Assembly (NCBI GenBank): GCA_017989775.1
Contig: JAGNPF010000049.1
Coordinates: 1-8,352, forward strand
Direction: 5' to 3'
Length of the DNA: 8,352 bases
Source: Flavobacterium sp.
GTDB lineage: Bacteria > Bacteroidota > Bacteroidia > Flavobacteriales > Flavobacteriaceae
Numbering within the stretch: the stretch's first letter is position 1; each line of letters opens with the position of its first letter. A program made the translations under genes and the position numbers. The notes under the pieces are model-generated. The model was not told the DNA's origin. It made no database searches and saw only the letters and a list, made by a program, of their open reading frames with translations. Of this stretch, positions 1-7,095 are shown in pieces.

Positions 1-68
1 GCACGAATTCCGGGAGCCGAAATCCCGTCGTCATTGGTGACCAAGATTAATGGTTTGTCTTTTTCCAT
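1..68 (-). CDS. surE: SurE 5'/3'-nucleotidase, N-terminal fragment (truncated by window edge)
   Basis: Reading the minus strand from the ATG at 68-66 gives 22 codons beginning MEKDKPLILVTNDDGISAPG. The segment LVTNDDGIxAPGI is the hallmark N-terminus of the SurE family, survival-protein nucleoside monophosphatases that are metal dependent. The two adjacent aspartates (residues 13 and 14) are the conserved metal-binding pair. The family dephosphorylates nucleoside 5'- and 3'-monophosphates in the cytoplasm and is linked to stationary-phase survival and nucleotide salvage. The frame is open to the left edge; the remaining roughly 230 residues of a normal SurE lie outside the window. The start is chosen because the motif sits at the expected distance from it and no coding-like sequence lies upstream. 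The gene is transcribed divergently from the tail-specific protease gene. Confidence 0.9.
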   Translation of the reverse strand, partial: MEKDKPLILVTNDDGISAPGIR

Positions 69-265
69 TGGATATAATTTCAAATTAGGGTCGTTAAATT
101 TTAAATAAAAACCTCGTGATTTCCAGTAAACAAAGAAACAAAATTAATCCAGTTCGAAGATTAAACCCGAAACAAAAAAAACAATTTTATATCTTTAACA
201 AAAATTTATGCGAGCCCAGTATTTGTTGGCATAGTTTTTACCGTAATTTAGATTTTAAAATATTT
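69..265. promoter_or_regulatory. Divergent intergenic region between surE and the tail-specific protease, with promoter-like boxes
   Basis: This AT-rich gap separates two divergent start codons and must hold at least one promoter in each direction unless the genes are read through from elsewhere. Plus strand: TTG at 223-225, an 18-bp spacer, then TAATTTAG at 244-251, one mismatch from the Bacteroidota -7 box TAnnTTTG. Transcription would begin near 258, just before the protease start. Minus strand: TAATTTTG (146 down to 139) matches the -7 box exactly, but I see no well-spaced TTG upstream of it. It would leave a leader of roughly 60 nt for surE. The boxes are short and AT-rich, so chance matches are quite possible. 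I see no hairpin, riboswitch or RNA gene here. Confidence 0.4.
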
Positions 266-2542
266 ATGAATACTATTATTGACTTTATGAAAAGAAATTA
301 TAAAATAATACTTGCCGTAGTTTTACTTTCGGCGACATTGTTTGCATTTAGAAATACTTCCTTTACAGAGAGTACGACTTCCGAAAAGGACAAGATGCTG
401 TTGGAACTGTTGACATTTGTAATCGAGAAAGGTCATTATAGTCCCGCCACGATAGACGACACTTTTTCCAAAGGTGTTTACAAAGATTACATTCAAGCAT
501 TGGACCCATCCAAAAGGTTTTTTCTGCAATCCGACATCGACGAATTTTCTAAATATGAAACCCAGTTGGACGACCAATTGCTAAACAAAGACTTGACTTT
601 TTTCAATCTCACTTACGACCGTTTGATTAAAAGAATGGAAGAAGGTAAAAGTCTGTACAAGGATATTTTAAGCACTCCTTTTGACTATACCGTTGACGAA
701 ACTTTCAACACGGATTACGAAAAAGCGCCTTATGCCAAAAATGCTGCCGAATTAAAAGAAAAATGGCGCAAACAACTCAAATTGTCAACCCTGTCATCTT
801 TGACCGATCGCTTGAAAATCCAGGAAAACAAGGAAAAAGGAATCGTTGACAAAGATTCCAAAAGCAGTTCCGACGTTTTGAAACCGGGAGAATTTGTGGA
901 CAACATCAACAACATTGAAAAAGAAAAATCGGATAAATCCACTGACGGCAAGCCTAAAACTTTGGCAGAATTGGAAAAAATAACCCGCGAAAGTTCCTTG
1001 AAATCATTGGACGAATATTTCGGTTTCATGAAGGAATTAACCCGTGACGATTGGTTTTCGATATACATCAACTCCATTACGGCTCGATTTGACCCACACA
1101 CCAATTATTTTCCACCCGAGGAGAAAGAACGTTTTGACGTAAGCATCAGCGGAAAATTTGAAGGAATTGGTGCGCGTCTTCAAAAGAAAAACGACTTTAC
1201 CGAAATCACGGAACTTATTTCGGGCGGACCAGCCTGGAGAGGAAAACAACTCGAAGCCGGAGACGTCATCATGAAGGTAGCCCAAGGAAGCGGCGAACCA
1301 CTTGACATTGTAGGGATGCGTCTGGACGATGTTGTTAAAAAAATCAAGGGGCCAAAAGGTTCCGAAGTTCGTCTTACCGTAAAAAAAGTGGATGGTTCCA
1401 TCAAAACCATTTCCATCATAAGAGACATTGTTGAAATTGAGGAAACCTATGCAAAATCGAGCGTGGTGGAAAGAAACGGAATGAAATACGGGGTGATTTA
1501 CTTGCCTAAATTCTATATCGATTTTGAAAACGCCGACGGTCGAGATGCCGGAAAAGACATTGCCGCCGAAGTGGAAGCCTTGAAAAAAGTGGGCGTCAAC
1601 GGAATCGTCTTGGACGTTCGCGATGATGGAGGCGGTTCGCTTTCGACAGTGGTGGACATTGCCGGCTTGTTTATCGAGCAAGGCCCAATTGTGCAAATCA
1701 AATCGGCTGACAGAAAAAAAGAAGTTCTTTACGACCGAGACAAAAAAATTGAATGGGATGGTCCATTGGTAATCATGGTCAACAGTTTTTCAGCCTCGGC
1801 TTCAGAGATTTTGGCAGCAGCCATCCAAGATTACAAAAGAGGAATCATCATAGGCAGCAAACAAACGTATGGCAAAGGAACCGTTCAAAACGTGATTGAC
1901 TTGAATAAATTTGTTCGCAGCAGCAGTACCGGAGATTTGGGTGCCCTGAAAACAACCACCCAAAAATTTTACAGAATAAACGGAGGTTCGACCCAACTTG
2001 AAGGGGTTAGCAGCGACATTGTGATGCCGGACAAATACGCTTATCTAAAAATGGGAGAACGCGATGTTGAAGCAGCCATGCCATGGGACAAAATAGATCC
2101 TGCCCCTTATAGCGTTTGGAAAAACAATGCCAATTTTGACAAAGCCATAGCGGAAAGCAAAAAAAGAATCGCACAGAATCCGCAGTTTAAGTTGATTGAA
2201 GAAAACGCAAAATGGATTGATGAAAGAAGCAAGGAAAATGTCTATAGCCTAAAAATGGATGATTTCAAAAAACACCAAGCGGCCATAGAAGAAACCAACA
2301 AAAAATTCAAAGCCATCAGTAATTACGATTATCATTTAAAATTCACTTCGTTGCCACAAGAAGCCGAGGCAATGAAAAAAGATGCATCACTTAAAGAAAA
2401 AAGGCTCAGATGGCACGAAAGCTTGTCGAAAGACATTTATGTGGAAGAAGCCTTGAATGTCTTGGATGATTTACAATCCAAACCGGTAATTAAAAAAAGT
2501 GCTCCTGCCGTTACCCTAAAAAAAGAAAAATTAGCCAAGTAA
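266..2542 (+). CDS. prc: Tail-specific (carboxy-terminal processing) periplasmic protease, family S41A
   Basis: This 758-residue protein is a Tsp/Prc-type serine protease with a Ser/Lys catalytic pair, expected to act in the periplasm on proteins with nonpolar C-termini. Residues about 8-28 form a signal sequence (KRNYK, then a 15-residue hydrophobic stretch). An N-terminal helical domain follows, containing LDPSKRFFL and a second part with FDPHTNYFPPEE. A PDZ domain spans about 295-388. The S41 protease core contains DVRDDGGGS and NSFSASASE. By comparison with E. coli Prc (Ser452, Asp463, Lys477) the catalytic residues are Ser511, Asp522 and Lys537, the last in YGKGTVQ. A helical C-terminal domain and a Lys-rich tail end the protein. 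A Lys/Ser/Asp-rich segment near residues 190-235 looks like a flexible insertion. The frame is open back to a GTG at 116, but those extra 50 residues look non-coding. ATG 287 is an equally good start and gives a shorter signal-peptide n-region. The nuclease gene begins 16 bp downstream on the same strand. Confidence 0.93.
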   Translation: MNTIIDFMKRNYKIILAVVLLSATLFAFRNTSFTESTTSEKDKMLLELLTFVIEKGHYSPATIDDTFSKGVYKDYIQALDPSKRFFLQSDIDEFSKYETQLDDQLLNKDLTFFNLTYDRLIKRMEEGKSLYKDILSTPFDYTVDETFNTDYEKAPYAKNAAELKEKWRKQLKLSTLSSLTDRLKIQENKEKGIVDKDSKSSSDVLKPGEFVDNINNIEKEKSDKSTDGKPKTLAELEKITRESSLKSLDEYFGFMKELTRDDWFSIYINSITARFDPHTNYFPPEEKERFDVSISGKFEGIGARLQKKNDFTEITELISGGPAWRGKQLEAGDVIMKVAQGSGEPLDIVGMRLDDVVKKIKGPKGSEVRLTVKKVDGSIKTISIIRDIVEIEETYAKSSVVERNGMKYGVIYLPKFYIDFENADGRDAGKDIAAEVEALKKVGVNGIVLDVRDDGGGSLSTVVDIAGLFIEQGPIVQIKSADRKKEVLYDRDKKIEWDGPLVIMVNSFSASASEILAAAIQDYKRGIIIGSKQTYGKGTVQNVIDLNKFVRSSSTGDLGALKTTTQKFYRINGGSTQLEGVSSDIVMPDKYAYLKMGERDVEAAMPWDKIDPAPYSVWKNNANFDKAIAESKKRIAQNPQFKLIEENAKWIDERSKENVYSLKMDDFKKHQAAIEETNKKFKAISNYDYHLKFTSLPQEAEAMKKDASLKEKRLRWHESLSKDIYVEEALNVLDDLQSKPVIKKSAPAVTLKKEKLAK

Positions 2543-2558
2543 GGATTACCCCTAATTA

Positions 2559-3404
2559 ATGAATAAAATAAAACAACCATCAACTGCCAATGCGCTCCAG
2601 AAATCAATAAAACGTTTCTGGAGCGTTTTTGGTTTTGGCGCAATCGTCACTTTGTTTTTGGTGGCATTTTCATCCTTTGACTTGTCGTCTTACGGTTCCA
2701 AAAACCAAAAAAAGAACCCGGATCCATCATTCGATTTCCTGCCTTCTTCCACGACAAACCAAATCATTCGACACGATTACTACACATTGTCTTATAGCGA
2801 AAAACACGAACAGGCCGAATGGGTGGCCTATGAATTGAAAAAGAATTATGTAAAAAACAATGATTTCAAAAGACCCTATTTTATTGAAGACCCGAAGGTA
2901 AAAACAGGTTCGGCCGACTGGCGGAACTATAAAAAATCGGGTTATGACAAAGGGCATCTTTGCCCGGCCGGCGATATGGAATTTGCGCTCAAAGCCTATA
3001 ACGACACTTTTTTTACCTCGAATATTTCGCCACAATTGCACGATTTCAACGGCGGTATCTGGAATAGATTGGAACAAAAAGTGCGCTATTGGGCTACCAA
3101 GTACGATGGAATTTACGTGGTTACCGGAGGGATTTTGCATCCTTCACTACAAACAATCGGCAAGGAAAAAGTTTCGGTTCCCAATTATTTTTACAAAATT
3201 TTGTTGGACTATTCGAATGGTCAATACCGAATGATTGCTTTTTTGGTTCCAAGCAAAAAAAGTGACAAACCGCTTTATGATTTTGTGGTCTCGGTTGATA
3301 CCGTCGAAAAAATGACCGGAATAGATTTCTTCCCTAAATTGGACGATAAAATCGAAAACAATCTGGAGAAAGCCAGCAATTACAAGGCTTGGAGTTTTAA
3401 TTAA
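2559..3404 (+). CDS. DNA/RNA non-specific endonuclease (NUC / Serratia nuclease family), membrane-anchored or secreted
   Basis: This 281-residue protein belongs to the His-Asn (beta-beta-alpha metal) sugar-non-specific endonucleases. The active-site motif reads DKGHLCPAGDM, with the general base His133; the usual family form is DRGH. NISPQ (155-159) and FNGGIWNRLE (163-172) follow. Asn164 and Glu172 correspond by spacing to the magnesium ligand Asn119 and to Glu127 of the Serratia enzyme. Residues 14-20 are basic and residues 21-38 hydrophobic, forming a signal anchor or uncleaved signal peptide, with no lipobox. A low-complexity linker (about 41-65) leads to the catalytic domain, so the enzyme should act outside the cytoplasm, perhaps in nutrient scavenging or DNA turnover; that role is inferred. 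The ATG at 2559 is 16 bp after the protease stop, with AAGGA overlapping that stop but 13 nt from the ATG, rather far for a Shine-Dalgarno. No later ATG precedes the catalytic motif, and a later GTG/TTG start would remove the basic residues before the membrane segment. Confidence 0.9.
   Translation: MNKIKQPSTANALQKSIKRFWSVFGFGAIVTLFLVAFSSFDLSSYGSKNQKKNPDPSFDFLPSSTTNQIIRHDYYTLSYSEKHEQAEWVAYELKKNYVKNNDFKRPYFIEDPKVKTGSADWRNYKKSGYDKGHLCPAGDMEFALKAYNDTFFTSNISPQLHDFNGGIWNRLEQKVRYWATKYDGIYVVTGGILHPSLQTIGKEKVSVPNYFYKILLDYSNGQYRMIAFLVPSKKSDKPLYDFVVSVDTVEKMTGIDFFPKLDDKIENNLEKASNYKAWSFN
2593..2630 (+). terminator. Terminator-like hairpin with T-run inside the start of the nuclease gene
   Basis: A perfect 11-bp inverted repeat, CGCTCCAGAAA (2593-2603) and TTTCTGGAGCG (2615-2625), encloses an 11-nt loop and is followed at once by five T (2626-2630), then GG and four more T. 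This is the classical layout of an intrinsic terminator for plus-strand transcription. The complementary strand has no T-run after the stem, so it should work in one direction only. It lies 50 bp after the protease stop, where a terminator for that gene would be expected, but falls within codons 12-24 of the nuclease reading frame. It could end protease transcription, attenuate the nuclease, or be partly suppressed by translation through it. Function is inferred from structure only. Confidence 0.6.
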
Positions 3405-3407
3405 AAA

Positions 3408-4640
3408 CTACCATTCATTCACCTTGTTAGCATCCATCTTAATAAAAATAAAAAGCAGAATGGTGAAGCCCCAAAGTCCGGAACCACCATAAGAGAAGAA
3501 AGGCAATGGCACCCCAATAGTGGGAAAAACACCTACCACCATAGCAATATTCACAAAGAAATGAATGAATAAAATACCCGCCACACAGTAACCATAAACC
3601 CTGCTGAATTTTGTTTTTTGTCTTTCGGCCAAATAAATTATGCGGAGAAACAAACCAACGAACAAGGCAATCACAAACAACGACCCCACAAAACCCCACT
3701 CCTCGCCTACAGTCGTGAAAATGTAATCCGTGTGTTGCTCGGGAACAAATCCTCCCTTGGTTTGCGTGCCTTCCAGAAATCCTTTTCCGAACCAGCCTCC
3801 CGATCCAATGGCAATTTCAGATTGGTTGGTGTTATATCCAATCCCTTTCATATCAACCGATTTTCCCAACAATATATTGAAACGATCACGATGGTGTTGC
3901 TTAAAAACATTGGTAAAAACATAACTTACCGACAAGACAAATCCAGAAATCAATACAAAAATAATGGCACTTAAAACTATGTTCCTGTCACCCAACCTTG
4001 ATTTGAAGTGAACAAGCACAATGGCTATCAAGGCCAAAAGTATCACATATTGAGGTTCTAACACCAGTGTCAAAACAAATAGGATAATAGCAATAAATCC
4101 TGTCCAAATATACCAAGCTGGCAATCCTTCACGGTAGAGTACAACAACAAGAAAACAATAAATCAGAGCACTTCCTGGATCATGTGGCACAATGAGCATA
4201 ATAGGCAATCCCAATATACTCAACACCTGCAACTGCCTATTGGGATCTTTTAGATTAATTTGCGTATCACTTAAATATTTGGCCAAAGCCAATGATGTGG
4301 CGGCTTTGACAAACTCCGATGGTTGCAAACCAAAAGACCCAAAAGAATACCAGTTTGCTTGACCCTTGATTGTCTTTCCAAAAACAAACAATCCGGCCAA
4401 AGAAAGTAAACCTATGACATAAATTACACTGGCATATTTTTCATAAAACTTCCCATCAACATACAGCAAAACAAAAATTAAAGGAATGGTCAAAAGAATG
4501 AACATCAATTGTTTTGTTGCTGTAGATTCCATAGAAGACAAGGATGAAGAATAGATATTCAACCACCCCATTATCACCAATAAGCTATAGATGACGATAC
4601 AAATCCAGTCGATATTATTGGTTAAACTTTGATTTTTCAT
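3408..4640 (-). CDS. rodA: RodA, SEDS-family peptidoglycan glycosyltransferase of the elongasome
   Basis: This 410-residue, strongly hydrophobic protein has about ten predicted membrane segments, as expected for the SEDS (RodA/FtsW/SpoVE) family. It polymerises lipid II into glycan strands for lateral-wall growth, in complex with PBP2. Visible signatures are FGLQPSEF (103-110), the extracytoplasmic loop PEQHTDYIF (300-308) with Asp305 at the catalytic position, VGEEWGF (311-317), and the C-terminal motif GVPLPFFSYGGSG (376-388). The HTD form and the partnership with mrdA favour RodA over FtsW. Residues 152-157 read PHDPGS where many RodA proteins have QPDxGT/S; the aspartate is kept. The start ATG (4640) lies 17 bp after the mrdA stop, so the gene should be co-transcribed as the last of the mre operon. 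The stop (TAG) faces the nuclease stop at a distance of 3 bp. The length is usual for the Bacteroidota family. Confidence 0.96.
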   Translation of the reverse strand: MKNQSLTNNIDWICIVIYSLLVIMGWLNIYSSSLSSMESTATKQLMFILLTIPLIFVLLYVDGKFYEKYASVIYVIGLLSLAGLFVFGKTIKGQANWYSFGSFGLQPSEFVKAATSLALAKYLSDTQINLKDPNRQLQVLSILGLPIMLIVPHDPGSALIYCFLVVVLYREGLPAWYIWTGFIAIILFVLTLVLEPQYVILLALIAIVLVHFKSRLGDRNIVLSAIIFVLISGFVLSVSYVFTNVFKQHHRDRFNILLGKSVDMKGIGYNTNQSEIAIGSGGWFGKGFLEGTQTKGGFVPEQHTDYIFTTVGEEWGFVGSLFVIALFVGLFLRIIYLAERQKTKFSRVYGYCVAGILFIHFFVNIAMVVGVFPTIGVPLPFFSYGGSGLWGFTILLFIFIKMDANKVNEW

Positions 4641-4657
4641 ATTAAATGAATCGCTTG

Positions 4658-6592
4658 TTAATTGCTCTTGGTGCTATCTACTTTTGCTTTCGGAATTATT
4701 AATTTAGACTTGGCGATGGAATCCTTTCTTCTAATTTCCAACTTTACCGCCTCGGATAGTCCGCCTAACTTGGCATATCGATCTTGCAAACTTCTCTCGA
4801 GTGTTCGTTTTTCCAAATCGGTTCGGGTGATCTTTCCCCTAAGGTATTTCTCGATCATCAAACTGGCTATTGGCCCCGCAATGGTAGAACCAAATCCACC
4901 ATTTTCAATCATTACCGCTATGGCAATTTTGGGATTGTCCTTTGGTGCAAACGCCACAAAAATAGAGTGATCTTCCAATTGTGTTCTTTTGCCGTTTATT
5001 TTCGCGAAATTCTCGGCCGTACCGGTCTTGCCACAAATATCAATCCCTTCGACCCGCAAACCGGCGGCGGTACCAAAATTGTACACATCGAACAAACCGC
5101 TTATCATGGGTTCAAAATATTTTTTGTCGATAGTGGTCACGTGTTTTTTCGTAAACTTAGGGTCAATTTTTTCTCCTTCGATTTTCTTGATGATATGAGG
5201 CGTATAATAATAGCCTCTATTGGCTACCGCAGCCATCATGTTGGCCAACTGAATGGGCGTCATCACCACTTCTCCCTGCCCAATGGCATTGGATATGATT
5301 GTTTTTCCGCTCCATCCCCAATCGGGATACATTCTTTTGTAGGTTTTGGAAGTGGGGACTTTCCCTTTTTTGCCTGTCGGCAAATCATACCCCATAAATT
5401 GTCCGAGTCCAAAACTTTTCACGTGATTGCTCCACACATCCACGGCATAAGGCGCACTTGCATATTTGCCAATGGTTCGCAAATAAACATTGGAAAAATA
5501 GGCATTGCACGATTTATAAATCCCGACATGAAGGTCTCTTGAGCCTCCACCACAATGGCATCTCTGAAATCGCCCTGGAGCATAAGCAAAACCGTGATTG
5601 CACATAAAAGTGGTATTCAATTCCACCACTCCTTCTTGAAGACCAACAAGTCCGGTCAGGATTTTGAAAGGAGATCCCGGCGCATATTCTGCCAGTAAAC
5701 TTCTATCAAAAAGTGGCTTTGCAATGGAATCACGATACAACAAGGTATAATTTTTCGATCGTTGACGACCTACCAAAATGGAAGGATCATAAGAAGGTGC
5801 GGTAACCAATGCCAAAATCTCGCCTGTCTTGGGTTCGATGGCAACAATTCCTCCCCTTTTATTCACCATCAATTCCTCTCCATACTGCTGAATTGTGGCA
5901 TCTATGGTAAGATTGATGTCCTCTCCCTGAACGGCGATGGTATCGTATTTTCCTTCCTTGAAAGAACCTATTTCACGATTGAATTTGTCTTTTTGATAAT
6001 ATTTGACTCCTTTGATTCCACGCAGGATTTCTTCATAACTTTCCTCGACTCCTTGTTTGCCAATCAAATCCCCACTGTTGTAATACGAGTTTTTTTCAAT
6101 CTGTTTTTCGCTGACTTGCGTAATGAAACCAAAAATATTGGCTCCAAAATTGACTTGATAATCACGAAGGGAACGCTTTTGAAAATAAAAACCTTCGAAT
6201 TTTCGGATTTTTTCCTGGAATGCGGCAAACTCCATTTTGTTCAATTGAGGCAAAAACACCGAGGGCAACCTGGGACTGTACACTTTTGCCTTGGCAATTT
6301 TTTCCAAAAAATCCTCTTTGGTAATGCTCAACAAATCGCATAATTCCAAAGTGTCGATATTCTTCATTTCCCTGGGAATGACCATAATGTCATAAGAAGG
6401 TTGGTTCGCCACCAACAACTTCCCATTTCTATCATAAATATACCCTCTCTCGGGATAATCATACTTGATTTTGATGGCATTGTTGTCTGACTTCAATTTC
6501 AAGGAATCATCAATGATTTGCAAATAGAAAAGACGCAAGACCAGCAAACACGCCACAATAATGATCAACGAAGGAAGCAGTAATTTTCTCAT
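4658..6592 (-). CDS. mrdA: Penicillin-binding protein 2 (class B PBP, elongasome D,D-transpeptidase)
   Basis: This 644-residue protein is the transpeptidase that cross-links the glycan strands made by RodA. One N-terminal transmembrane helix (about 4-23) anchors it in the inner membrane. The dimerisation/pedestal domain begins at PERGYIYDRNGKLL (47-60). The transpeptidase domain carries all three active-site motifs: SPFK with nucleophile Ser307, SCN at 361-363, and KTGT at 522-525. Between the first two motifs lie C331, H333, C345, H346 and C347; with C362 of SCN they form a Cys/His cluster that could bind zinc. The PBP2 identity, rather than FtsI, rests on its place between mreD and rodA and on the overall layout. 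A charged tail follows residue 585. The ATG overlaps the mreD stop in an ATGA, suggesting translational coupling; no Shine-Dalgarno is evident. Expected target of beta-lactams such as mecillinam, from family knowledge. Confidence 0.96.
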   Translation of the reverse strand: MRKLLLPSLIIIVACLLVLRLFYLQIIDDSLKLKSDNNAIKIKYDYPERGYIYDRNGKLLVANQPSYDIMVIPREMKNIDTLELCDLLSITKEDFLEKIAKAKVYSPRLPSVFLPQLNKMEFAAFQEKIRKFEGFYFQKRSLRDYQVNFGANIFGFITQVSEKQIEKNSYYNSGDLIGKQGVEESYEEILRGIKGVKYYQKDKFNREIGSFKEGKYDTIAVQGEDINLTIDATIQQYGEELMVNKRGGIVAIEPKTGEILALVTAPSYDPSILVGRQRSKNYTLLYRDSIAKPLFDRSLLAEYAPGSPFKILTGLVGLQEGVVELNTTFMCNHGFAYAPGRFQRCHCGGGSRDLHVGIYKSCNAYFSNVYLRTIGKYASAPYAVDVWSNHVKSFGLGQFMGYDLPTGKKGKVPTSKTYKRMYPDWGWSGKTIISNAIGQGEVVMTPIQLANMMAAVANRGYYYTPHIIKKIEGEKIDPKFTKKHVTTIDKKYFEPMISGLFDVYNFGTAAGLRVEGIDICGKTGTAENFAKINGKRTQLEDHSIFVAFAPKDNPKIAIAVMIENGGFGSTIAGPIASLMIEKYLRGKITRTDLEKRTLERSLQDRYAKLGGLSEAVKLEIRRKDSIAKSKLIIPKAKVDSTKSN

Positions 6593-7095
6593 CGTTTGTT
6601 GGGCTTAATAAGATAGATGATGATAATGCAGATAATTATCGTGAAAATGGTACTCAACAAAGTCCTGAACAAAACATCTAAGAAAAAGCTGACTTTAAAT
6701 GCTTCCAATACAAACAAGACAAAATGATGGATCACGACCGACAGCAAGATAAACGAAAACCTTTCGGGTGTCAACACATCGTTCAATTTCACGGTTTGGT
6801 ATTCGTAACTAAGTCCAAAAGAAAACCTGAAAAGATAAGGCCTGTAATAAGCCAAAACTAAGCAGGCCGTCGTGTGGATTCCACCGGAATTACTGAACAT
6901 ATCCATAATAAGACCCAGAAAAAAACTGGCCAACAACAAGCCTGATTTGTTGCTGTTTACCGGATACAAAATGATGAAAAGAATATAGGGAAATGGACTG
7001 ATGTAGCCCAAGAAATTCATGTTGTTGAAAACAATTATCTGGACTGCCAGCAAAAGCAGAAAACGAAAAATATTTACAAACAAGGCACTATTCAT
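6589..7095 (-). CDS. mreD: MreD, rod-shape-determining integral membrane protein
   Basis: This is a 168-residue, highly hydrophobic protein with about five to six membrane helices (for example near 8-24, 32-46, 52-66, 75-85, 113-132 and 142-163). The weakly conserved MreD family is recognised by size, topology, the segment GLIMDMFSNSGGIH (61-74), where a helix ends in a conserved Asp and a glycine turn, and its position between mreC and mrdA. MreD works with MreC in the inner membrane to link cytoplasmic MreB filaments to RodA-PBP2. The ATG at 7095 lies inside the end of mreC, giving an 8-bp overlap, and is preceded by purine-rich GAGAAAG, a possible weak ribosome site. The stop overlaps the mrdA start by 4 bp. 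On sequence alone the call would be weaker; context makes it firm. Confidence 0.92.
   Translation of the reverse strand: MNSALFVNIFRFLLLLAVQIIVFNNMNFLGYISPFPYILFIILYPVNSNKSGLLLASFFLGLIMDMFSNSGGIHTTACLVLAYYRPYLFRFSFGLSYEYQTVKLNDVLTPERFSFILLSVVIHHFVLFVLEAFKVSFFLDVLFRTLLSTIFTIIICIIIIYLIKPNKR

Noticed and set aside
1037..1696. Minus-strand open frame of 219 codons antisense to the protease gene
   Set aside because: The opposite frame encodes the PDZ and S41 core with clear motifs; the antisense product is Phe/His-rich and shows no known pattern.
4201..4246. Inverted repeats inside rodA (ATCCCAATA/TATTGGGAT and overlapping ATAGGCA/TGCCTAT)
   Set aside because: A 9-bp stem with a 21-nt loop is expected about once by chance in a window of this size, there is no T-run, and the sequence is normal rodA coding.
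4784..5542. Plus-strand open frame of 252 codons antisense to the PBP2 gene
   Set aside because: It lies wholly within mrdA, whose reading frame shows all active-site motifs. The antisense product has no recognisable domain and a composition typical of a shadow frame.
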